From contig NC_091885.1 of assembly GCF_019399895.1 (NCBI RefSeq), positions 4,254,333-4,318,332 on the forward strand: a stretch of 64,000 bases of DNA, written 5' to 3'. Both the position numbers and the translations under genes were made by a program. Below, one piece after another: positions 8,232 through 18,331 of the stretch. Under the pieces are notes generated by a model. That model was not told where the DNA came from, searched no databases, and worked only from the letters and a program-made list of their open reading frames with translations. The DNA comes from Cardiocondyla obscurior (Eukaryota > Arthropoda > Insecta > Hymenoptera > Formicidae). Each line of letters begins with the position of its first letter. Positions within the stretch are counted from its first letter, which is position 1.

Positions 8232-10898
8232 ATGAAAACTATGGAAATGGAGTCAGATAAAGAGAAGGACTTACAGTTCCAGAGTGACCGGACACTCAGG
8301 AGCCGGCGAGGAGAGGGTACTGTCCCGGCCCTCTCCCCGTCGTTATCATACGACGGGCCGCCCACCGCCTGCTCCGCAGGGGCGGTGGAGGAACATACGC
8401 CTGCGAAGATAGAGGAGAAGGAACGCCAGCTACCACGGATCATATCCAATGAGCTGGTCAAGCCCAAGTCGCGCCGTCCTGGACCGAAATGCGCAAAGGC
8501 AAAGAAGAAGGCGAATAATTTTGCTTACATTCGCCCGAGTGCAGGCTCGCCGCCTCCTCTGGAGGGTCAGGCTACAAGTTTAGCGGAGTCGGTGTCCAGA
8601 CCAGGCTCTCCGGTGTCCATCTCAGGTTCAGTATGCGACACTGAGATTTTAGATAGCCTGGAAGAGGAATCGGGAGATAGCGAGGTTTCGATCCGCACGA
8701 CTGCTTCCGGAAGCGCAAAGAGATATAGGAGACCTTGCACTCCTACATCTAAATATGGTCGCAGAGAGGCAGATCCAATTGACTTGTCCTCTGGTGTGGA
8801 GGAAGAAGATTTTTCCTCCATTCGGAAAAGAGGACGTCCTGTGGTCACAGGTGAAGGCATCGAGATACAGGCTATTCGGGCCAAGAAAAAGGTGCTTCAG
8901 AAGCTCAACGAGGAAATCCGCACAGCCAAGGAGATCCTCGAAAGCGCTTATGATCCAGCGGACTTTAAGTCCAAGAAGAGAACAGCCATGGCACAGCGAC
9001 TAGAGGAAGAAATGGCAAATCTTCCTCCAAGAGACATCGTTGCTCAAGTGCTTCAGGCTGCGCAGCAGGCAGATAATGTGGCTGCAAAATCCACAAACCT
9101 TAACGGAAGGTTTGTAAGGATCCTGAGAGAGGCGGCGCTTAAAATCCAAGTCGGCACAGATGCGCTAGTGTGTAGGCAGCCCGCCGATAGTATAAATAGC
9201 AAGGACTCTTCTGAAAGTCAAGAAGAGATTCAAAGACTTAGAGCAGAAGTCTCAGCGTTAAGAAACGAACTTCAAACGCTGAGACAACAAACAAAAACGG
9301 GACAGGAGCCTCCTGTAGTTCAACAAAACATGGAGGTTGAAATGATGGACAACGGAGAGAGTATAACCTCTCTGGTTTGTCCCTCTCCGCTCCCTCAAAG
9401 GGAGAAATGGCCACCCGTCATTAGGCCAGCGTTGAGAGGAGAGCGCCTTATACTAGAGGACGGAAAAGAGAGTGTAGAGGTGAAAAAAATTGCCACACCA
9501 ACTGCGACCTCGACAAAGGACATTGAGTCTAAATGGGAAAGGAAATTTTCCTCCTTTGCCGAGGAAATGAGGAAAGAAATGAGGCGTGTTTTGTCAGCGG
9601 TCACACAGCAAGTCGTCTCCAAAGACACTGCCACCGGGGCCCGTAAAAGCGGTCTCGCAGATGCCACAAAAAGAACTGCGGGAGACCGCCCGGTTCCCGG
9701 TGATTGTGTCAAAGAAGACAAAGGGAAGAAAAAGAAGAAGAATAAAGTTTCTCCTCTCCCTTCTTCTTTCACACTCCCTGTTAATAGGGGTCCCAGCAAA
9801 AAGACTGGACCCTCTGTTTTGAGTACGTCGAAATCGGCGACCGAGTCTTTGGTCATTCAGCGGCCAGAGGAACAAAAATGGTCGCAGGTGATTGGACGTA
9901 AAGCGTCCAAAAAGCAGAAGGCCCAGAACTCGTCAGTCACGGTTCCGAATTCCAAAGGAGCCAAGGGTCAAGGCGAGCAAGGTAAAGGGAGAACGGCTGG
10001 AACACAAAAATCCTTCTCCTCTCGCAAAGACGGCATTAAAAATGCCAAGGAAAAGAAAAAGTCCCGTAGAAGGACTCCTAGGACTGCGGCAATCGTCCTT
10101 AACTGTCCTCCTGACAAGCTGTCTAGTGTCATGGGAACGGTAAGGACGAAAATTAAGCTAACTGATGTCGGCATAAATGACAAAGTTAGAATGAGAAGTA
10201 CTATCTCTGGGGCCCTCTTGATTGAGGTGTCTGGAGAGAATAAAGAGGTCAATGCTGATGCGTTGGCTTCTAGAATGAGGGAAGTTTTAAAGGACGACCC
10301 AGATGTTAGCCTCAGCCGGCCAAATAAAATGGCTGAGATACGGGTCCGCGACCTCGAGCCATCTATTACAAGCATGGAGGTCGCGGAGGTCGTGGCCCAA
10401 AAAGGAGGCTGTGAGCTGCGCAATGTTACACCCGGAAGTATTCGCAGGTTTCCGGGTGGCCAAGGGAGTCTATGGCTTAGACTCCCATTGGCAGCAGCGA
10501 AAAAGCGGCAGAGGGGGAGCCTCAATGTTGGGTGGACTCGAGTCCGGGTCTCACTTTTGGAGGCTCGCCCCCTGAGGTGCTATAAGTGCCTCGAAAAAGG
10601 CCATGTGGCGGAGAAGTGCCCCAGCCCCGCAAATAGAACGGGCAGATGCTACCGATGCGGGGTCTCGGGGCATATAGCAAAAGAATGCTCGGCTCCTCCC
10701 AAGTGTCCCGTCTGCACGGACTTGGGTAGAAAAGCCGGGCACGTTCTGGGTGGTGCGCAATGCACCACTCAGATTAAGAAAGGAAAGAGAAGTAGCCGGG
10801 GTGCTCAAACAACACCCCCGACTGTAGTAACCTCTGTCCTTGTCAGGACAGAGGAAATGGAGGTTGAACCGGCGGAGGGAGCGGGGCCTAACTGTTAA
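8232..10898 (+). CDS. TE3 ORF1, Gag-like RNA-binding protein (intact, 888 aa)
   Basis: Start chosen at ATG 8232 (MKTMEMES) because it follows the conserved leader block and matches the starts in TE4 and TE10. The acidic/Ser-rich N-terminal third has an AT-hook-like RGRP at residues 200-203. Coiled-coil-like segments lie at about 213-240 and 331-358, followed by Lys-rich linkers. A conserved region from AAIVLNCPP leads through two alpha/beta-looking units, possibly RRM-like, to knuckles CYKCLEKGHVAEKC (783-796), CYRCGVSGHIAKEC and CPVC...C. In R1-clade elements such proteins coat element RNA and guide the RNP to its target. The first ~150 nt also carry the covarying RNA hairpins described separately. 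ORF2 begins three bases after the stop. Confidence 0.88.
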   Translation: MKTMEMESDKEKDLQFQSDRTLRSRRGEGTVPALSPSLSYDGPPTACSAGAVEEHTPAKIEEKERQLPRIISNELVKPKSRRPGPKCAKAKKKANNFAYIRPSAGSPPPLEGQATSLAESVSRPGSPVSISGSVCDTEILDSLEEESGDSEVSIRTTASGSAKRYRRPCTPTSKYGRREADPIDLSSGVEEEDFSSIRKRGRPVVTGEGIEIQAIRAKKKVLQKLNEEIRTAKEILESAYDPADFKSKKRTAMAQRLEEEMANLPPRDIVAQVLQAAQQADNVAAKSTNLNGRFVRILREAALKIQVGTDALVCRQPADSINSKDSSESQEEIQRLRAEVSALRNELQTLRQQTKTGQEPPVVQQNMEVEMMDNGESITSLVCPSPLPQREKWPPVIRPALRGERLILEDGKESVEVKKIATPTATSTKDIESKWERKFSSFAEEMRKEMRRVLSAVTQQVVSKDTATGARKSGLADATKRTAGDRPVPGDCVKEDKGKKKKKNKVSPLPSSFTLPVNRGPSKKTGPSVLSTSKSATESLVIQRPEEQKWSQVIGRKASKKQKAQNSSVTVPNSKGAKGQGEQGKGRTAGTQKSFSSRKDGIKNAKEKKKSRRRTPRTAAIVLNCPPDKLSSVMGTVRTKIKLTDVGINDKVRMRSTISGALLIEVSGENKEVNADALASRMREVLKDDPDVSLSRPNKMAEIRVRDLEPSITSMEVAEVVAQKGGCELRNVTPGSIRRFPGGQGSLWLRLPLAAAKKRQRGSLNVGWTRVRVSLLEARPLRCYKCLEKGHVAEKCPSPANRTGRCYRCGVSGHIAKECSAPPKCPVCTDLGRKAGHVLGGAQCTTQIKKGKRSSRGAQTTPPTVVTSVLVRTEEMEVEPAEGAGPNC
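8311..8388 (+). other. Three-hairpin RNA module at the start of ORF1 (TE3 example)
   Basis: H1 GAGAGGG/CCCTCTC (8311-8335) with loop TACTGTCCCGG. H2 CGTCGT/ACGACG (8338-8355). H3 CCACCGCC/GGCGGTGG (8362-8388) with loop TGCTCCGCAGG. The same module is found in TE2 (1258-1336), TE4 (15567-15645), TE5 (23102-23180), TE7 (32773-32851), TE8 (43604-43682), TE9 (50707-50785) and TE10 (58036-58115). Loops are nearly constant while stems change on both sides. Confidence 0.75.
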
Positions 10899-10901
10899 GT
10901 A

Positions 10902-13900
10902 ATGCCTCTCTCTCTTCTGCAAGCAAATTTATGTCACGCCCGCGGGGCGCAGGATCTTTTCTTCACACCCTCGCGGGCGTGACATCAAGTTGGAGTTGCC
11001 GCCGAGCCCTACAGAATCCCCGAGAAGCATCCTTGCTGGACCGGGGACACCTTGGGCTCGGTGGCAATTACATGGAGATGGAGACACGGACAGCCGACTT
11101 GTGCACCCCTCGAACGCGGCGAACGTTTCGTCGCCGTCCGCTGGGGTGCAATTGCGGTGATAGGAGTTTACCTGCCACCATCGGGCACCCTAGCGGACTT
11201 CGAGGGGTGGCTAGAAGTTATCGGTGAATGTGTGAAGGGTCTTCGTCCCCTGCCGGTTTTGGTTGCCGGGGACTTTAACGCGTGGTCCCGGACATGGGGA
11301 TCCGCGTGTACCCGGGCCCGTGGTGAGGCCCTCGAAGAGTGGGCGGCGACATTAAACCTCACCCTTGTTAACAGAGGGGGAGTGGCCACGTGTACCCGGC
11401 CGCAGGGGGAATCGGTCATAGACTTGACCTGGGCATCCCCCGCGGCCGCTAGAATGATCAAGGGATGGAGAGTGGAGGAGGACCTCGAGCATTTATCAGA
11501 TCATCGTTATATTACGATGGAGCTTGAGGCCTCTTCTCCACCCATCCGTGGCCGTCGCCGCCCGGAGAAGAGATGGGCGCTCCGGCAGCTAGACCGGCAA
11601 AAGTTTGAGGCCTCGATCACCGTCTCTCTTTGGTGCAGAGATAGCGGGATCGGGGTCTCCGAGGTACGGGACGAAGACCCGGTAAGTGAGGCAGAGTGGT
11701 TGGTTGGGGCAGTCACAGACGCATGTAACGCGTCTATGCCCCAAGTCAGCCACAATATTCGTCGGGCCGCCTATTGGTGGTCCGAAGAAATAGCCCAGCT
11801 GCGGCGCGAGCTTGTGCGCTGCAGAAGGGATGTGACCCGTAGTCGGGACAATATCGGCCGGCGGGAAAGAAAAATGGAGGCCTTTAGACAGGCGAGAGAA
11901 GCCTTAAAAAAGGCTATCCGGGCAGCTAAGGCCAAGGCATGGGGCGAGCTCATCCAGGCTCTCGACGAAGATCCTTGGGGGCGCGCATATAAAATAGTCT
12001 CTAAGAGACTGAGGCCAAGCGCGCCCCCCATCACAGAAGTTCTAGATAAGGGCTTCGTCGAGGAAGTTGTTGACACTCTCTTTCCCGCTGACATCCGCGG
12101 GGAAGATGAGGAGTTTCCCGACGTCCATATAGACGAGGAATGGTCCTCAGACTTGGACGTCGGAGAGGATGAGTTCGCCAAGATTATAAAACGGAGTTGC
12201 CGGGGCAGTACAGCCCCCGGCCCAGATGGCCTCCGGAAAAAGTTTTGGGCCTTGGCTGTTCCGGAACTCGGAAGTCTCATGCGAGACATGTTCTCCGCCT
12301 GTCTCCGGCGGGGTGTCTTCCCTCCTTTCTGGAAGGAAGCTGGTTAATTCTCCTTCGAAAGGAGGGAAAGGACGAGAAGTCCCCGTCGGCCTACCGGCCG
12401 ATTTGTCTACTGGACGAGGCGGGAAAAATCTACGAGCGTGTAATTGTAAATCGCCTCGTCCAGCATTTGTCCCGACAGGGCCCCGATCTCAATGGGGCCC
12501 AATACGGATTTAGAGAAGGTCTGTCCACGGTGGACGCTATTCTGTGTGTACAGACCTTCACAGAAGAATTTACGGCCCAGGGCGGGGGAGTGATAGCAAT
12601 ATCGATAGACATATCGAACGCATTTAACTCCCTTCCCTGGGACCGTATTAAAGACTCGCTCCGACACCACCGGGTACCACATTATTTGGTGCGTGTCGTG
12701 AGCGAATATTTGAGTGATAGGTGGATCTCGTACACGAATAGTACGGGGTCCACCTGTAAGAGAAAGTTGTGCCGCGGCGTGCCCCAAGGGTCTGTTCTAG
12801 GTCCACTCTTGTGGAATTTGGGGTACGACGCGGTACTTAACACAGCACTTCCCCCCGGCTGTCGTCTAGTATGTTACGCTGACGACACTCTAATATTAGC
12901 CGGGGGGAGGACATTTGAGGAGGCTAGCAGGCGCGGCGAAGTAGCTGTGCAGGCTGTCATTGAAGCCATTGGGCGAGCAGGTTTGAAGGTGTCGGTGGGG
13001 AAGACCGAAGTACTCTTCTTTCGTAGAGAAGTTCACCCCACCGCCGCAAGGCGCCGTAATAGAGGTGAGGTGTTCCGTCCCGGTCAAGTCTGAGATAAAG
13101 TATCTCGGCTTGATCCTGGACGGACACTGGAGTTTCGAGGGTCACGTCAACGAGGTCGCTCGTCGAGTTAGGGAGAAGGCAAGTTCGTTACGAGGACTTC
13201 TCCCGAATCTCGGCGGGCCAGGCGGCGGTGCCAGACGATTGTATGTCAACACCGTGCGGGCTATTGCGTTATACGCAGCCCCGGTGTGGGCAGACGCCCT
13301 GGCGGCTAATAGAAAGAGCCGGGTTAAATTAGAGTCGGCTTTCCACCCGGTGGCCGTCGGGGCGGCGCGCGCGTACCGCACGGTGTCGCGAGCCGCCGCG
13401 CGGTGGCGGGAATGATACCCGCGGACCTCTTGGCCCTCGAATACTGAGGACTTTCCGGCGCCTGCGGGCCATCCGGGAAAATAGGGGTTGTTATTCCGGC
13501 CGCTCGCAGTCGTGTCAGGCTTGAACATAGGGCAGACACGATTGTGCAGTGGAGCCGAAGGTTACACGAGGAAACCCCCTGGGGATGGCGCACCATAGCA
13601 GCTATACAACCGGTGCTCGCCCAGTGGCTTGACATGTGGGTGCTGGGCGGTGGTCCGTCCTTCCGGGTGACGCAGGTCCTCTCGGGGCATGGTTGCTTCG
13701 GGAGGTACCTGTGTCAGATCGGAAGAGAAGTTGACGAGAGCTGTCATCATTGTGACGCTCTCGTGGACACCGCCCAGCATACGTTGGAGGTGTGCCCTGC
13801 ATGGGTAGAGCGGAGGAGTTGGTCCGGATGATAGGTCCGGACTTAACTCCCGCATGTAATGGAGTCCGCAGTGGCGGATTTGGAAGGTTGGAGGGCCCTC

Positions 13901-14446
13901 TCCTTATTCTGTGACAAAGTCATGGCAGAAAAGGAGAGGGCGGAGAGGGAGAGACAGGGGCAGCCGAGTGGGCCGTCTCTGTCACAACAACCCCCGACCG
14001 CCGGTAGCGGCGGGGGGCCACCGGCTCCGCCACCTCCCCAGCCGGGGGGAGAGGGAGAGGGCGGCTTCGTAGACGTCGACCGGACGTTGGGGGGCGAAGT
14101 AACTCGCCTTCCACGTCTGGAGTTTATGACTCGCCCTCTCAGGGCGGAGTCAGAAGAAGTTTGCGGCTGGCACTTATACCAGCGAGTGGCGGCGTGTGTC
14201 GGGTTGGGGGCCGGGGACGGCGCGCCTCCCCCTTCCCGTCATGTGCCAAGCCACTTATACGCGTGGGAGTTCGCCTGTGGACTCTCATGCTCCAGCATGA
14301 CGCTCCCCGGAGGGAGACGTCCTGTTAGCTGCACCACGGAAATAATTCTTTCGTGGCGGCGGCCTTTGACGCCTCTCTCCCGAGGAGCAGGTAAAGGCGG
14401 CACGGACAAAATGGCTGGGGGCCATGTCCGTTGCCGCCTACTTTGA
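10902..14446 (+). pseudogene. TE3 ORF2, endonuclease-reverse transcriptase, frameshifted
   Basis: ATG at 10902 (MPLSLLQANLCHARGAQDLF), three bases after the ORF1 TAA. The frame breaks soon after (about 10960). An open block at 11052-12347 carries the endonuclease (VAGDFNAWS near 11263, SDHRYI near 11498) and the start of RT (STAPGPDGL). After a shift near 12340 come YRPICLLDEAGKIYERV, DISNAFNSLPW, RGVPQGSVLGPLLW and CYADDT (about 12870). Further shifts fall near 13030, 13400, 13530 and 13830. The C-terminal zinc motif CHHCDALVDTAQHTLEVC is near 13742. The tail is Pro/Gly-rich, and the true stop is uncertain because of the shifts; the last open frame ends at 14446. Confidence 0.83.
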
Positions 14447-14757
14447 AGTACACAATCGAAGGGCAAACATTAATTCCCTTCGATTTAAAGAGTAGCTGGC
14501 CCGCAGCAGGGCCCTGCCGCCCTTAGATCTATGGGCGGCAGCGCGGGGGCCCACCCAAGTCATCGGGTGGGTCGGTGCCGGGGAAGTTGAGAAGTTATAC
14601 GTCCGTGTTCCTCAACTTCCCCATCAGTCACGGCACCAAAGCGGGCCAAAGTGGGGGTTTAGTCGGTAGTGGGCAGCCTCGCGGCATAAGACCTGAGCCC
14701 GACATACCCTCTCCCTTCCCCAAGGAGAGGGTATGCGTAAAGGCATTCCCCCACTAT
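14447..14757 (+). other. TE3 3' UTR
   Basis: Contains the nested hairpin GGTGCCG/CGGCACC (14574-14637) with inner stem GGGAAGTTGAG/CTCAACTTCCC and a loop carrying AAGTTATAC. The terminal hairpin ACCCTCTCC/GGAGAGGGT follows, then CATTCCCCCACTAT and poly(A). No gene is seen. Confidence 0.75.
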
Positions 14758-14780
14758 AAAAAAAAAAAAAAAAAAAAAAA

Positions 14781-14794
14781 GGTTAGGTTAGGTT
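14781..14794 (+). repeat. Telomeric remnant between TE3 and TE4
   Basis: GGTTAGGTTAGGTT, directly after 23 A residues and directly before the TE4 ribozyme-like 5' end. Confidence 0.9.
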
Positions 14795-14924
14795 CCCTCG
14801 TAGTGCGCCACCTTGTCGTGGTGAGGGGGCTTAAGGGATCGAATCAACGATCCGCTGGGGCAGTACCTGGGACTTAGTCCCGGGGAGGGCCCGGCGGGGA
14901 GGTTCGGTCCTACTAAGAGCGCAC
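14793..14924 (+). ncRNA. Candidate HDV-like ribozyme at the TE4 5' end
   Basis: Same fold as at 7524: P1 CCCTC (14795-14799)/GAGGG (14823-14827), extendable by two T-G pairs into the flanking TT; P2 GTGCGC (14803-14808)/GCGCAC (14919-14924); P3 ACC/GGT with L3 TTGTCGT (14813-14819); P4 GGATCGAATC (14836-14845)/GGTTCGGTCC (14901-14910); J4/2 TACTAAGA (14911-14918). Confidence 0.65.
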
Positions 14925-15496
14925 AGTACCTCCCTGGCATTGCACTTCGAGTACAGCATGTACTCGAGCCGTGGGAGGTACAAACCTTCAGGGGCCGCGG
15001 TGAACAGTCCTTCTCAGGGCTGGGATCCGCGGTACGGGACTTGGCGTTCCCGGAGGTGTTCCCTGAGCCCGGCGACCACTTCGCCGAGAGGGTGGGTATT
15101 ATTCCCCCAAGGTGGGGGATGGCGACCCGGAATTCAAACGCCCGGCCCGCCGGGGTCGTTAGGGGATGGTCTAAGACCTCCCTCCGGCAAGTGTGGGGAA
15201 TGGGGGTTGGGGGAGGGTTTTGGGGGTTTAAGGGGATTTTTTGTTTTGTGTTTTTATGTTTATTTTGTTTTTTTATATTTTTGTTTTTCTCTTATTCCTT
15301 CCTTTCCTTCCTTCCTTCCTTCCTATTCCTGTGCTCTTCGGAGCTGTGTGGGCGGGCGTGGGGCCGCTCGGACATATTCCGAGGCGGGGCCCACGCGCCG
15401 CGAGTTTAAGGAGTCGGCCAGGCCGGGGTCGTCAGGGATGGCACCCAACCGGCCTAGGGGAAGGAAAACCCTACACAAACCATTTTATAACTAAAC
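14925..15496 (+). promoter_or_regulatory. TE4 5' leader downstream of the ribozyme
   Basis: Same order as TE3: hairpin with CGAGTAC/GTACTCG, subrepeat with CCGCGG/CCGCGG, G runs (15195-15237), T- and TTCC-rich tract, leader hairpin 15356-15396, stem AGGCCGG/CCGGCCT, and ACACAAACC before the ATG at 15497. Nothing in the sequence marks a promoter. Confidence 0.7.
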
Positions 15497-18331
15497 ATGG
15501 ATATGAGTAGCAATAAAGGAGAACCACTACCATCCCAGGTCGTTCGGACGGCCAGGGGTCGGCGGAGGGAGAGTGCCGTCCCGGCTCTCCCTTCGTCGTC
15601 ATCGTACGACGGGCTACCGGCTGCTTGCTCCGCAGGGGCAGCCGGGGAAAATGCCTCTGCGATGAACAGAGACCGATCCGATTACGAGGATCGAGGCCAT
15701 TATCTCTTAGACGAAGAATTGGCTGAGAATGTTGCTCCATTCACCGATACAGACGGGGAGTATATGAAACTCCCTCAAGTAATCGGAATGGAGATTGTTA
15801 AAAGGAAGGGTAGAAAGAAAGTAGGCCCTAAATGTAGGACGCAGACTGGCCAGGTAACAAATAGAAATCTGCCAATGACATCGGCGATTTCTTTTAAACA
15901 AATAAGGCCACATGCGGGTTCTCCACCACCAGCTGCGCAATCAGAAGCTGGTGTGACAACGGCAACAGAGGATGACGCTCGAGGCGCGTTGCTGCAAACA
16001 TCCGCAGACAATGCGTTTTGCGACGAAAACGCCAACACCGACGTTATAAGTTTGGATTCCTCCAACGCTTCAGATGCTTCTATTCGCACTACTGCGTCAG
16101 GGGCATCAAAAAGAACGAGGAAAAGAAATACTCGCGAAGTCGACTCAAAGGCTCGCCGAGTCATGACACGAATGGACTGCTCTTTTTCTTCATCAGAAGA
16201 TAATTTATTTGAGAGCCAAAAGAAAAAACGTGGACGCCCCATAGTAACAGGTAAAGGGGTTGAGATCCTTGCTATAAAAGCAGCAAAAGAGGAATTAGGA
16301 AGGATTCGCGAAGAAATTAAAACTGCGAAGGAAATTGCGAAGGGTAATTATGACCCTTCCGAATTTGAGGGCAAAAAAGGCTCAAAAATGGCGGAAAGAC
16401 TTGGAGAAGAAATGTCTAACCTTCCTTCTCGAGACATAATTGCCGAGGTTCTGCGAACCGCCCAACAGGTTGAACAAGTGGCTAAAAAGTCCACCAATTT
16501 GAAGGGCGGATTCGTAAGAATTTTAAGAGAAGCGGCCCTCAAGATCAAAGTAGGGACAGATGCTCTAGTATGTAAAGCGCCCCTCACAGAGACTAAAGGT
16601 CAGAAAGTTGACCAATCTGAGGTCGAAAGACTTAAAGTTGAAGCTGCGTCTTTGCGAAAAGAAATCGAGGAACTCAAGGCATCCAGAGATGCAGAATATA
16701 TGCCTCCTCCACTTAAAACGCAAAAGGCGATAAGTGAGGAAATGGATGATGTAGAAATGGAAGTGATTGAGGCCGGTGAGCCTCTCTCTTTCAAGGAAGT
16801 ATTATCATCTAAAGAAGATTGGCCGCCGGCAGTTAGACCGCCAATTAAAGGACGCCGCCTGGTTCTTTCTGATAAAACCAGTATTGAGATAGCCAAGACT
16901 CACACTCCATCTGTGAAATCTATAAAAGATATTGAGAGCCTGATCGAAAAAAGGCTTTCATTCTTTGCGGAAGAGATACGAAAGGAGATAGGTGGCATGA
17001 TAGCAACCTTCGCCAAACAGGTTGTTCCCCAAAGCACTTCCACTGGGGCCCGGAATAACACCCCAAATGTGGACGCTATAAAAGCGTTTCACGGAGCGCC
17101 CGGTTCCCGGTGGGGGTGCCAAGGAAACAAAGGGAAGGCAAATAGGAGAACTAAATCTCCTGCGCTTCCCTCGTCTGCTGGCAAGAGTAAAGTCAGTGAA
17201 AAGGAAAATGTTCCTTCTACAAGACAGTCAGCGGTTAAACATATCTCCGCTGAAAAATCTTCTGCTGTATCGTCGACAAAGGAGTCTGAATGGTCTCAGG
17301 TCGTTGGACGGCGAGCAGCAAAGAAAACTGCCAAAGAAGGTGGTTCATCTTCTTCCATCCCAGAACAAAAATCTGGAGGTGGAAGAAAGAAAAATAATAC
17401 CCAATCTAAGAAGATGGGGAAAGATATTCTTCCTTCTCTTCCTTCTGCGGCTAAAATGGCCACAAAGGAGGGAAGAGGGGAAAAGAAAAAGAAGAAGAAG
17501 CCAAGAAGAAGAGTGCCCAGGTCCTCTGCGGTTGTGTTGAACTGCCCTGAAGGCCAATACTCAGAAATTATGAAGGAAGTGAGACAGAAGATTCAGCTCA
17601 ATGAAGTTGGAATTGCCGAGAAAGTTAAGACAAGATTTACTGCGTCTGGGGCCTTCCTTATAGAAGTTTCAGGGACTTCAAATGATTCTAAGGCCGATGC
17701 TTTAGCATCAAGAATCAAAGAAGTCCTTGGTGGCAAAAATGTTCGTGTTAGCCGCCCATGTTTAATGGCGGAAATAAGAATTAAAGGCCTCGAACCTTCC
17801 TTGAGTAAGGAAGAAATAGTGACAGCTGTTGCAGAAAAAGGAGGCTGCCACACCAGAGAAATAACCACAGGAGACATACGAAGACCTCCCGGTGGTTTGG
17901 GGACTTTGTGGATCAAACTCCCCATTGCAGCGGCTAAAAGGGCAACGGAGGGGGTCGTTCGATGTTGGGTGGACTCGCATCAGAGTTGAACTCTTAGACG
18001 CGCGCCCCTCCGTTGTTACAAATGTTTAGAAAAAGGGCACGTGGCTGGAAAATGTCCCGATTCTCAAGATAGATCCGGTTGTTGTTACCGTTGTGGAGAA
18101 TCGGGGCATATAGCAAGGAACTGTTCTTCTTCGCCTAAATGTCCGGTCTGTCGGGACTTGAATAGAAAGGCAGATCATATCTTGGGCAGTGCCAAGTGCA
18201 CTTCTAGAAAGAGGAAAGGAAGAGTGGACAAACCGATCACTCAAAGGCCTGTACAACAACTCCCGACAAGGGGAGAACAGGAGGCCATGGAGGTGGAACC
18301 TACGGAGGAAGGTCATGGAGATGCTAAATAA
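15497..18331 (+). pseudogene. TE4 ORF1, Gag-like protein, two local frame changes
   Basis: ATG 15497 (MDMSSNKGE). Open to 17989, then the knuckle frame resumes by 18041 and ends at TAA 18329-18331. Between them the sequence encodes the expected GWTRIRVELLDARP in another frame, so one indel near 17960 and one near 18005 (a C-run) cancel out. TE9 has the same two lesions. A local scramble near 17085-17130 is due to homopolymer differences from TE9. Features: TDTDGEYMKLP near the N-terminus, RGRP at residues 245-248, coiled-coil-like stretches, a Lys-rich linker, and knuckles ending CYRCGESGHIARNC and CPVC. The role is as for the TE3 ORF1. Confidence 0.83.

Larger units (their letters stand above)
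7524..14780 (+). mobile_element. TE3: family B telomere-inserted non-LTR retrotransposon
   Basis: A full-length element: leader 7524-8231, intact ORF1 8232-10898, broken ORF2 10902-14446, 3' UTR, and poly(A) 14758-14780 followed by GGTTAGG. The 5' end starts directly with the first strand of a candidate HDV-like ribozyme. ORF1 resembles TE4 and TE9. The 3' UTR hairpin is closest to TE1 and TE5. Confidence 0.92.

Noticed and set aside
9395..9856. Long minus-strand ORFs opposite ORF1 and ORF2 (for example 153-321 codons)
   Set aside because: They are shadows of GC-rich coding sequence on the + strand, have low-complexity Ser/Leu content, and show no recognisable motif.
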